Below, piece by piece: positions 6,551 through 13,564 of a stretch of DNA of 21,402 bases. Position numbers and translations under genes: made by a program. The stretch lies in NCBI GenBank assembly GCA_934402155.1, contig CAKRTP010000020.1:1-21402 (forward strand), in the 5' to 3' direction. The stretch's first letter is position 1; every line of letters begins with the position of its first letter. The DNA is from an uncultured Blautia sp. Lineage in GTDB: Bacteria; Bacillota; Clostridia; Lachnospirales; Lachnospiraceae. The notes below the pieces were generated by a model that was not told the origin of the DNA, did not search any database, and saw nothing but the letters and a program-made list of their open reading frames with translations.

Positions 6551-7041
6551 TGGATATACAGATGAAGAGAGTCCAGGCTATCTGGGAGCATCCTCTCTAT
6601 CAGCATAATCTGGAAGAAATGACCCGGATAGAAGCAGACCGCATTTTCTGCCGACATACACCGGAACATTTTCTTGACGTAGCACGTCTTGCCTACATAT
6701 TTGCACTGGAACGAAGCATTGCCTGTTCCCGCGAACTGATCTACTGCACTGCCCTTCTCCATGATATAGGACGTGCAGAGCAGTACACCACAGGTGTACC
6801 TCACGATGAGGCCGGCGCAGTCATTGCAGAAAAAATCCTTTCCGATCTTGGCTTTTCTTCCGAAGAAAAAAGCTCCATCATCTCTGCTATCCGGGAACAT
6901 CGTTCTTTCAGAGAAGAACCATCTGTGCTTGGTCAGCTCATCTGTGAGGCAGACAAAAAATCCAGGAACTGTTTTCTCTGTAAAGCTGAAACTGAATGTT
7001 ACTGGTCTCCGCAGAAAAAAAATATGACGATTCAATACTAA
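6550..7041 (+). CDS. HD-domain phosphohydrolase in the folate operon
   Basis: A 163-residue HD-superfamily protein. The metal ligands are complete: His40 (HTPEHFLDVARLA), His71-Asp72 (LLHDIGR) and Asp135 (ICEADKKSR), with additional conserved His85 (VPHDEAG) and His117 (IREHRS). Family members hydrolyse phosphate mono- or diesters of nucleotides and related compounds. The start codon overlaps the folE stop (TGATG), and the gene sits between folE and folP. No Nudix-type dihydroneopterin triphosphate pyrophosphatase is in the cluster, so this enzyme may remove phosphate from the FolE product. That is inference; nucleotide or cyclic-phosphate hydrolysis is also possible. The C-terminus is Cys-rich (CFLCKAETEC). 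Confidence 0.85.
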   Translation: MDIQMKRVQAIWEHPLYQHNLEEMTRIEADRIFCRHTPEHFLDVARLAYIFALERSIACSRELIYCTALLHDIGRAEQYTTGVPHDEAGAVIAEKILSDLGFSSEEKSSIISAIREHRSFREEPSVLGQLICEADKKSRNCFLCKAETECYWSPQKKNMTIQY

Positions 7042-7054
7042 AGGAGAGTCTTTC

Positions 7055-7870
7055 ATGAAAATAGGAAATCGTGAATTTGATATAAAAAACAGAACATATA
7101 TTATGGGAATCCTCAATGTAACACCGGATTCCTTTTCCGACGGCGGCAAATGGAACTCTATGGATCATGCGCTTAAACACGCGGAAGCCATGATCGCTGA
7201 TGGTGCCGATATCCTGGATGTCGGCGGCGAATCCACCCGTCCTGGTCATACTCCGGTCAGCGCAGAGGAAGAAGCTGCCCGCGTCGTTCCGGTCATTGAA
7301 GCACTTCGCAGTCATTTTGATGTACCGATCTCTGTCGATACATATAAAGGAAGTGTCGCAGACGCTGCTGTCCAGGCAGGTGCAGATCTTGTCAACGATG
7401 TCTGGGGACTCAAATACGACCCGGAAATGGCAGGTGTCATCGCAAAGCATGACGTTGCCTGCTGCCTGATGCACAATAAAGCAAATACTGAATACAATAA
7501 CTTCCTTATTGATATGCTCGCCGAAACACAGGAATGCGTAAACATCGCCCGAAAAGCCGGCATCAAAGATGAACGTATCATCCTGGATCCAGGTATAGGT
7601 TTCGGCAAAACTTACGAGATGAACCTTGAAGCCATGAATCATCTGGAACTTTTCAATCAGCTTGGATTCCCGGTACTTCTTGGGACCTCCCGTAAATCCA
7701 TGATCGGACTTGCACTTGATCTCCCTGTTGACCAGCGTGTAGAAGGTACTGTTGCAACTTCTGTCATCGGAGTCATGAAAGGCTGTGCCTTTGTCCGTGT
7801 ACATGATGTCAAAGAAAACAAACGTGCCGTGCTGATGACGGAGGCAATTCTTGGAAGGAATATAAAATAA
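7055..7870 (+). CDS. folP: Dihydropteroate synthase
   Basis: Condenses 6-hydroxymethyl-7,8-dihydropterin pyrophosphate with p-aminobenzoate to give dihydropteroate; the sulfonamide target. The TIM-barrel motifs are intact: YIMGILNVTPDSFSDGG (about 15-31), DILDVGGESTRPGHTPVSAEEE (about 52-73), ISVDTYKG, LVNDVWGL, ILDPGIGFGKT, LLGTSRKSMIG and a closing RVHDVKENKRAV. It has 271 residues, normal length. AAGGAGAG precedes ATG 7055, 13 nt after the HD gene. It joins the PABA made by the divergent pab operon to the pterin made by its own operon. Confidence 0.97.
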   Translation: MKIGNREFDIKNRTYIMGILNVTPDSFSDGGKWNSMDHALKHAEAMIADGADILDVGGESTRPGHTPVSAEEEAARVVPVIEALRSHFDVPISVDTYKGSVADAAVQAGADLVNDVWGLKYDPEMAGVIAKHDVACCLMHNKANTEYNNFLIDMLAETQECVNIARKAGIKDERIILDPGIGFGKTYEMNLEAMNHLELFNQLGFPVLLGTSRKSMIGLALDLPVDQRVEGTVATSVIGVMKGCAFVRVHDVKENKRAVLMTEAILGRNIK

Positions 7871-8688
7871 TGGATAAGATTGAGATCAGGAACCTTGAGA
7901 TATTTGCAAACCACGGAGTATTTCCGGAAGAAAATGTACTCGGACAGAAGTTTATTGTATCTGCCACTCTTTATACAGATACCCGCAAAGCCGGTCTGAC
8001 CGATGAACTGACTGCCTCCATTCACTACGGGGAAGTCAGCCATATGATCACAAAGTTCGCCAAAGAGCACACCTACAAGCTTCTGGAGGCTCTCGCCGAA
8101 AACCTCTGTCAGATGCTTCTTCGTGAACTTCCTTTATTACAGAAGATCACACTGCGTATAGAGAAACCATGGGCTCCTGTAGGACTTCCGCTGGATACTG
8201 TTGCTGTCGAGATCACCCGAAGCTGGCACACTGCCTACATAGCTTTTGGCTCCAATCTCGGTGACAAAAAGAAATTCCTGGATGACGGGATCCAGGGACT
8301 TAAAGATACCGCCGACTGCAAAGTAGAATCTGTGTCCGAATATCTGGTAACAGAACCTTACGGCGGTGTAGAACAGGATGAATTTCTGAATGGTGCCTTG
8401 AGACTTCGTACACTTCTGACTCCGGAAGAGCTTCTTGACAGACTTCATGAGCTGGAGGCTGAAGCCAACCGTGAACGGCTGATCCACTGGGGACCACGCA
8501 CTCTTGACCTTGACATTCTGTTTTATGACAATGAGATTATTGACACACCGGATCTGCACATTCCGCATATTGATATACAAAACCGTGATTTTGTCCTGAA
8601 GCCACTGGATGAAATTGCTCCATATTACCGTCATCCGGTACTGAACAAAACCATCCATCAGCTTCTCGATGAACTTTGTGCCAGATAA
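7870..8688 (+). CDS. folBK: Bifunctional dihydroneopterin aldolase / HPPK fusion
   Basis: Two consecutive enzymes of the pathway in one 272-residue chain. Residues 1-118 are FolB, with IEIRNLEIFANHGVFPEEN at the N-terminus and catalytic-type Lys in RIEKPWAPVG. Residues about 121-272 are FolK, with TAYIAFGSNLGDK, FLNGALRLRT and the HPPK signature WGPRTLDLDILFYD. FolB cleaves dihydroneopterin to 6-hydroxymethyl-dihydropterin, and FolK pyrophosphorylates it for FolP. The start overlaps the folP stop by one base (TAATG). FolB-FolK fusions are known in other Firmicutes. It is the last gene before the operon terminator. Confidence 0.96.
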   Translation: MDKIEIRNLEIFANHGVFPEENVLGQKFIVSATLYTDTRKAGLTDELTASIHYGEVSHMITKFAKEHTYKLLEALAENLCQMLLRELPLLQKITLRIEKPWAPVGLPLDTVAVEITRSWHTAYIAFGSNLGDKKKFLDDGIQGLKDTADCKVESVSEYLVTEPYGGVEQDEFLNGALRLRTLLTPEELLDRLHELEAEANRERLIHWGPRTLDLDILFYDNEIIDTPDLHIPHIDIQNRDFVLKPLDEIAPYYRHPVLNKTIHQLLDELCAR

Positions 8689-8697
8689 AACCTGTCC

Positions 8698-8751
8698 AGA
8701 CCTTCTGAACCCGGGATTACACCCCGAGGCTCAGGAGGTCTTTTGCTTCTT
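8698..8751 (+). terminator. Terminator of the folE-folBK operon
   Basis: AGACCTTCTGA (8698-8708) pairs with TCAGGAGGTCT (8731-8741) over 11 bp with one G-U, with inner CGGG/CCCG pairing. TTTTGCTTCTTT follows. The 3' arm lies within the last codons of the convergent cysteine-cluster gene. Confidence 0.8.
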
Positions 8752-9388
8752 TCAGGCGTTCATAAAACTGTATATAAAAATCCTCCGATTCTTCATATGG
8801 CTTTGTATAGAAGCGGCTGATCACATACATATTCAGGTTTCTGATAAGCTCCGTATCCTCCGTCTGATAAAAAACCTCCTGCACATCCAGAAGAAACTGA
8901 TGCCAGTCCCAGACAAATTTCTCATACTTTTTCAGATCCGGCGTGTCGATCCATTTCTTCACCTTGATCTTGGAACGGTTTTTCTTTGCACATTCATGGA
9001 TCTGAATAATATATTTAAAATTTTCCTCCGTATAATATCTTCCCAGAGGAAACAGACGACAGAAACCGGGACGGATCGCATGTACAGAACATCTTCCTTC
9101 TTCATTCAGAAACACACACCTCTCTTCGCGCCCTTTCATCATCAGATGCGGAAGGATATTTCCGTCTGACACGCCAAGTTCCAGAACAGTTCCGATCAGT
9201 TCTGACGGATCTCTGTCAAGTCCCCTGGCCAGACGACAGACATCATAAGGATCCAGGATCACCGAATCACCCATTCCCTTACAGCAGTCACAGCAGCCTT
9301 TACAGTCCTGGCAGTCTGCCTTTACCATATCATTTGCATCATATAATCTTCCATCTGAAATCTCTTCCAGAGTCACTTCACGCCGCAT
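8717..9388 (-). CDS. YkgJ-family cysteine-cluster protein
   Basis: A 223-residue protein with Cys at 26, 29, 32, 33, 35 and 36 (a C-x2-C-x2-CC-x-CC cluster) and again at 51, 91, 100 and 110 (REERCVFLNEEGRCSVHAIRPGFCRLFPLGRYY). This is the pattern of the YkgJ/UPF0153 family, thought to bind zinc or an Fe-S cluster; no reaction is established. The C-terminal half is rich in aromatic and charged residues, with no membrane segment. GAGGTGG precedes ATG 9388. It faces the folate operon at its end and diverges from an ABC exporter pair at its start, with overlapping promoters. Confidence 0.88.
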   Translation of the reverse strand: MRREVTLEEISDGRLYDANDMVKADCQDCKGCCDCCKGMGDSVILDPYDVCRLARGLDRDPSELIGTVLELGVSDGNILPHLMMKGREERCVFLNEEGRCSVHAIRPGFCRLFPLGRYYTEENFKYIIQIHECAKKNRSKIKVKKWIDTPDLKKYEKFVWDWHQFLLDVQEVFYQTEDTELIRNLNMYVISRFYTKPYEESEDFYIQFYERLKEAKDLLSLGV

Positions 9389-9429
9389 ATTTCCACCTCA
9401 TTCTCTCTAAAAAAATATATTCTTTATCA

Positions 9430-9458
9430 TTGCAAGCCTTATAATACAGGATTATAAT
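9430..9458 (+). promoter_or_regulatory. Promoter of the second ABC exporter pair
   Basis: TTGCAA (9430-9435), a 17-nt spacer and TATAAT (9453-9458). The start would be near 9465, inside a palindrome, about 33 nt before ATG 9498, which has ATGGAGGAAA upstream. Confidence 0.75.
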
Positions 9459-9470
9459 AGACCTTGTCAA
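9441..9470 (-). promoter_or_regulatory. Promoter of the cysteine-cluster gene
   Basis: On the minus strand TTGACA (9470-9465), an 18-nt spacer and TATTAT (9446-9441). It lies face to face with, and almost entirely inside, the plus-strand exporter promoter, so the two should compete for polymerase. Confidence 0.65.
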
Positions 9471-9478
9471 TTATCAAG
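9463..9478. promoter_or_regulatory. Operator-like palindrome CTTGnnAATTnnCAAG
   Basis: A 16-bp site symmetric at 12 positions. It covers the exporter transcription start and the -35 of the divergent gene. A dimeric regulator here would affect both genes; none is encoded beside it. Confidence 0.45.
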
Positions 9479-9497
9479 AAAATGGAGGAAATCTAAA

Positions 9498-11279
9498 ATG
9501 CGATCTCTCGCAATCTATCTGAAAAATTACAGGAAAGAAAGCATTCTTGCACCTTTCTTCAAATTTCTGGAAGTTGTGTTTGACCTGCTTGTTCCCGTAG
9601 TCATCGCCCAGATCATTGATGTGGGTATCACAGGAAACAACCGTCCCTACATCATTCAGCGGTTTTTTATCCTGGTCCTGATGGCTGCCGCCGGACTTAC
9701 CGTCAGCATCACAGCCCAGTATTTTGCTGCAAAAGCCAGTGTCGGTTTTGCTACTGAACTGAGGCAGGCTGTCTATGATCATGTACAGAAGCTTTCCTAT
9801 ACGGAACTTGACACACTTGGAACAGACACCCTGATCACCCGTCTGACTGATGACATCAATCAGGTACAGAACGGTGTAAATATGGGGCTTCGTCTTCTTC
9901 TCAGAAGTCCGTTCATCGTACTCGGCTCCATGGTCATGGCATTTACCATCAATACACGATGCGCCCTTGTGTTCGCCGTTGCGATCCCGTTTTTATTTCT
10001 GGTCGTTTTTGTGATCATGTATCTCAGTATCCCTCTTTTCCGAAAAGTGCAGAGCCGCCTGGATACTGTCACAAGACTGACCCGTGAAAATCTTACGGGT
10101 GTACGTGTCATCCGTGCTTTCTGCCGTGAGAAAGAATCCGTACAGGAATTCGATCAGAGCAACGAACAGCTTACCCGGTTAAATGAATTTGTCGGAAAAC
10201 TTTCCGCACTTCTCAACCCGGTGACCTATGTTCTGATCAACATTGCAACTGTCATCCTGATCAACAATGCAGGTCTCCAGGTAAATATAGGAAATATGCA
10301 GCAGGGTGAAGTCGTAGCTCTTTATAACTACATGGCCCAGATGATCGTTGAACTCATCAAACTTGCTTCCCTGATCATCACCCTGAATAAATCAGCTGCC
10401 TGTGCAGGGCGCGTAGCAGATATCCTCAAGGTAAAAACCTCTATGAGCTATCCGGAAACTTCTGCTGCTCCATCTGCCGGTGAAACTGCACTTGAATTCG
10501 AAAACGTTACTTTTGCCTATGCAGGCTCCAGTGCACCAAGTCTTACAGATATCAGTTTCTCTGTCAAAAAAGGACAGACTGTCGGTATCATCGGGGGTAC
10601 CGGAAGCGGTAAATCTACTCTTGTCAGTCTGATCGCACGTTTCTATGATGCCACCCAGGGTACTGTCCGTATGGATGGACAGGATATCCGGACCTACAGC
10701 CAGCAGAAACTTCGCCAGAAGATCGGTGTCGTACCTCAGCGTGCAGCACTTTTCAAAGGAACGATCCGTGAAAATATGAAGTGGGGTCGTGACGATGCCA
10801 CAGATGCTGAGATCTGGGATGCTCTCACAACTGCCCAGGCACGTGAGATCGTCGAGGGCAAGGACGGACAGCTTGATTTCCGTCTGGAACAAAACGGACG
10901 TAATCTCTCCGGCGGACAGAAGCAGCGCCTTACCATTGCACGTGCCGTCATCAAAAAGCCGGAATTCCTGATTCTGGACGACAGCGCAAGTGCGCTTGAC
11001 TTTGCCACTGATGCGGCGCTTCGCAGATCCCTGCACCAGCTCAGCGGCAACGTTACTACTTTTCTGGTATCACAGCGAGCTGCCAGTATCCGGCAGGCAG
11101 ATCTGATCCTTGTCCTGAATGACGGAGAACTGGTCGGCAAAGGCATACATGATGACCTGATCCGCTCCTGTGAGATCTACCGTGAAATCTATTTTTCACA
11201 GTTCCCTGAGGAACGGGCAAACTATGATTCTTCAAAAACTGCTGTTTCCAGCAGCACTGCGGAGGTTACATTAGCATGA
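9498..11279 (+). CDS. Heterodimeric ABC exporter, degenerate-site subunit
   Basis: A 593-residue half-transporter with the membrane domain at about 1-310 and the ATPase domain at about 330-575. Walker A GGTGSGKS (366-373) and signature LSGGQ (470-474) are canonical. Walker B ends Asp494-Asp495, so Asp replaces the catalytic Glu, and the switch residue is Gln526 (VSQRAAS). This is the same non-catalytic pattern as the 277-2010 subunit, and the N-termini are similar (ESILAPFF...LLVPVVIAQIIDVGI here, QSILAPIL...VLIPLEMAKIIDVGI there). The C-terminus is a Ser/Thr-rich tail. Its stop overlaps the next subunit by ATGA, so the two are translationally coupled. A multidrug- or lipid-type exporter, substrate unknown. 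Confidence 0.94.
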   Translation: MRSLAIYLKNYRKESILAPFFKFLEVVFDLLVPVVIAQIIDVGITGNNRPYIIQRFFILVLMAAAGLTVSITAQYFAAKASVGFATELRQAVYDHVQKLSYTELDTLGTDTLITRLTDDINQVQNGVNMGLRLLLRSPFIVLGSMVMAFTINTRCALVFAVAIPFLFLVVFVIMYLSIPLFRKVQSRLDTVTRLTRENLTGVRVIRAFCREKESVQEFDQSNEQLTRLNEFVGKLSALLNPVTYVLINIATVILINNAGLQVNIGNMQQGEVVALYNYMAQMIVELIKLASLIITLNKSAACAGRVADILKVKTSMSYPETSAAPSAGETALEFENVTFAYAGSSAPSLTDISFSVKKGQTVGIIGGTGSGKSTLVSLIARFYDATQGTVRMDGQDIRTYSQQKLRQKIGVVPQRAALFKGTIRENMKWGRDDATDAEIWDALTTAQAREIVEGKDGQLDFRLEQNGRNLSGGQKQRLTIARAVIKKPEFLILDDSASALDFATDAALRRSLHQLSGNVTTFLVSQRAASIRQADLILVLNDGELVGKGIHDDLIRSCEIYREIYFSQFPEERANYDSSKTAVSSSTAEVTLA

Positions 11280-13039
11280 GTACAAACAAAAAAACGATAT
11301 CAGATACCAGCAGTAAAGACACTCTCTTCAAGGTTCTGCGCTTTATCGGAAGATACCGTCTGCTGCTGATCTTAAGTATCATCCTTGCAGCAGTCTCCGT
11401 AGTCCTTCAGTTATATGTACCGGTACTGTTCGGTGATGCGATCGATCAGGTGATCGCAGAACACAATGTAAACTTCCAGATGATGTGGTACTATCTTTCC
11501 AGGATCCTTGTCATGGTCATTGCATCCAGTCTTGCTACCTGGATCATGAACATCATCAATAACCGCGTGACATTTTGTACAGTACAGGATATCCGAGCCA
11601 AAGCAATCCGCCATATCCAGGTACTTCCTCTCTCCTATCTGGACGGGCACAGTACCGGTGACATCATCAGTCGTGTTATTGCAGATGCTGACATTCTTTC
11701 TGACGGTCTGCTGCTTGGATTTACACAGCTTTTTACCGGCATCGTAACAATTATCGGTACGCTGATCTTCATGTTCTCCAAGAACTTCTGGATCACCCTG
11801 ATGGTCATCGTACTGACACCGCTGAGTTTTTTTGTCGCCAGATTTATCTCTTCCCGCACTTTCCACATGTTCCGGAAGCAGAGTGATGCCCGCGGCCGTC
11901 AGACTGCTCTCATCGAGGAAATGATCGGAAACCAGAAAATCGTTCAGGCATTCGGCTATGAGGACAAATCCTCTGCCCGTTTTTCCCAGATCAACCAGGA
12001 GTTAAGAGACTGCAGCCAGAAAGCCGTCTTTTACAGCAGTCTCACCAATCCATCCACACGTTTTGTAAACAACGTGATCTATGCAGGTGTGGCTCTGGTC
12101 GGTGCCTTTCTTATTCCCGGCGGTGCACTCACTGTAGGTGGTCTTTCTGTACTGCTCTCCTATGCGAATCAGTATATGAAGCCATTTAATGATATCAGTT
12201 CTGTTGTCACAGAGCTTCAGAATGCACTCGCCTGTGCTGCCAGGATCTTTGCGCTTCTTGAGGAAGCTCCTGAAACTCAGGATTCAACAGAAGACATCTC
12301 CGATGTCTGTGGAAAGGTCGACATCAATGATGTCAGCTTCCGTTATGTTCCTGACAAAAAACTGATCGAGAACTTCAATCTGCACGTTGAACCTGGCAGA
12401 CGAATCGCGATCGTCGGTCCGACCGGATGCGGCAAAACTACCTTTATCAACCTTCTGATGAGGTTTTATGATGTGAGTAGCGGAACCATTTCCATCGACG
12501 GACATCCGATCAGCGAAATTTCCCGCCATTCTCTCAGGAGCAGTTTTGGTATGGTTCTTCAGGAGACCTGGATCAAAACAGGAACAGTCCGCGACAACCT
12601 CAACATCGGAAGACCGGATGCGACAGATGAGGAGATCATTGAAGCGGCAAAGCGTTCCCACAGCTGGGAATTCATCCGTCGTCTCCCGGACAAACTGGAT
12701 ACCATGCTCAAAGAAGACAGTCTCAGCCAGGGTGAAAAGCAGCTCCTCTGTATTACCCGTGTCATGCTCTGTCTTCCGCCTATGCTGATCCTTGACGAAG
12801 CAACATCCAGTATTGATACCAGAACTGAACTTCTTGTTCAGGAAGCTTTTGACCGCCTTATGGAAGGCCGAACCAGCTTTATCGTTGCCCATCGTCTTTC
12901 TACCATCCGAAATGCAGACGAAATCCTTGTCATGAAAGACGGAAGTATCATTGAACAGGGATCTCATGAGGAACTGATGGCAAAAGGCGGATTCTATCAG
13001 AATCTCTACAACAGTCAGTTTGTCAGGGTCGCTGAATAA
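11276..13039 (+). CDS. Heterodimeric ABC exporter, consensus-site subunit
   Basis: A 587-residue half-transporter with membrane helices at about 28-310 and an ATPase domain at about 345-585. Walker A GPTGCGKT (381-388), Walker B LILDE with catalytic Glu508, and switch His539 (VAHRLST) are complete. The signature is LSQGE (483-487) instead of LSGGQ. In a heterodimer the signature of one chain completes the site of the other. Its LSQGE therefore pairs with the Asp/Gln site of the 9498-11279 subunit and makes one fully degenerate site, while its own Walker motifs and the partner LSGGQ form the working one. This matches TM287/288-type exporters. It ends before a bidirectional terminator. Confidence 0.94.
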   Translation: MSTNKKTISDTSSKDTLFKVLRFIGRYRLLLILSIILAAVSVVLQLYVPVLFGDAIDQVIAEHNVNFQMMWYYLSRILVMVIASSLATWIMNIINNRVTFCTVQDIRAKAIRHIQVLPLSYLDGHSTGDIISRVIADADILSDGLLLGFTQLFTGIVTIIGTLIFMFSKNFWITLMVIVLTPLSFFVARFISSRTFHMFRKQSDARGRQTALIEEMIGNQKIVQAFGYEDKSSARFSQINQELRDCSQKAVFYSSLTNPSTRFVNNVIYAGVALVGAFLIPGGALTVGGLSVLLSYANQYMKPFNDISSVVTELQNALACAARIFALLEEAPETQDSTEDISDVCGKVDINDVSFRYVPDKKLIENFNLHVEPGRRIAIVGPTGCGKTTFINLLMRFYDVSSGTISIDGHPISEISRHSLRSSFGMVLQETWIKTGTVRDNLNIGRPDATDEEIIEAAKRSHSWEFIRRLPDKLDTMLKEDSLSQGEKQLLCITRVMLCLPPMLILDEATSSIDTRTELLVQEAFDRLMEGRTSFIVAHRLSTIRNADEILVMKDGSIIEQGSHEELMAKGGFYQNLYNSQFVRVAE

Positions 13040-13049
13040 TTTTCACCAG

Positions 13050-13117
13050 AAAAAAAGTCCTGTCTGAGGCAAAATGAAAAGTCTGATCTCTTCATCTGTC
13101 TCAGCAGGACTTTTTTT
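13050..13117. terminator. Bidirectional terminator between convergent operons
   Basis: AAAAAAAGTCCTG-T-CTGAG (from 13050) pairs with CTCAGCAGGACTTTTTTT (to 13117), with one bulged T and a 31-nt loop. The A7/T7 flanks give a U-tract in both directions. It serves the ABC pair on the plus strand and the dgkA-to-C_GCAxxG operon on the minus strand. Confidence 0.9.
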
Positions 13118-13132
13118 ATAATTCAATATTTT

Positions 13133-13546
13133 TTATTTCTGTGCATCCAGATATTCCTCTGTCAGTGCAACTGCATCACGGATACAGTCCGGGCAGGCAC
13201 GAAGCATCTTGCCTGTCTCTACACCCTTGAGTTCCCGACAGAGATAAGAACCATTCTGCTCTGCAAATCTGTTGATATATGCCTTTACCTTTTTGTAGGT
13301 ATCCCCCTTTGTCAGTTTTCCTTTTTCCGGATCACCTACACTGTTCTCAAGTCCTATCACCATCATCATTCCTGACAGTGCGCCGCACATATCCATGATT
13401 CCCATTCCAAACCCGAATCCTTCTGCGATCCTGAACATTTCTTCCTGGTCAACACCAAACTCCTCACAGAATGAACATGCAACTGCCTGTGCACAGTTGT
13501 ATCCTTTGTCATGAAATGCGATCGCCTGTTCTGCTTTTGTACTCAC
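13133..13546 (-). CDS. C_GCAxxG_C_C family protein
   Basis: A 137-residue protein of a Clostridia-rich family named for its conserved cysteines: Cys18 (YNCAQAV), Cys54 (MDMCGALSG), Cys103 (YLCRELKG), Cys118 and Cys121 (CPDC). A redox or metal-binding role is supposed for the family, but no reaction is known. The GGFGFGMGIMDMCGA-like segment (AEGFGFGMGIMDMCGALSG) is the family core. GTG 13546 is the start, with AGGAGG 8 nt before it. It is the last gene of the operon, 18 nt after the AarF-like gene. Confidence 0.88.
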   Translation of the reverse strand: MSTKAEQAIAFHDKGYNCAQAVACSFCEEFGVDQEEMFRIAEGFGFGMGIMDMCGALSGMMMVIGLENSVGDPEKGKLTKGDTYKKVKAYINRFAEQNGSYLCRELKGVETGKMLRACPDCIRDAVALTEEYLDAQK

Positions 13547-13564
13547 CTTTTATTCCTCCTGGTA

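Noticed and set aside
6938..7804. A 288-codon minus-strand open frame opposite folP
   Set aside because: Antisense shadow of FolP, which has all its motifs; no ribosome site for the reverse frame.
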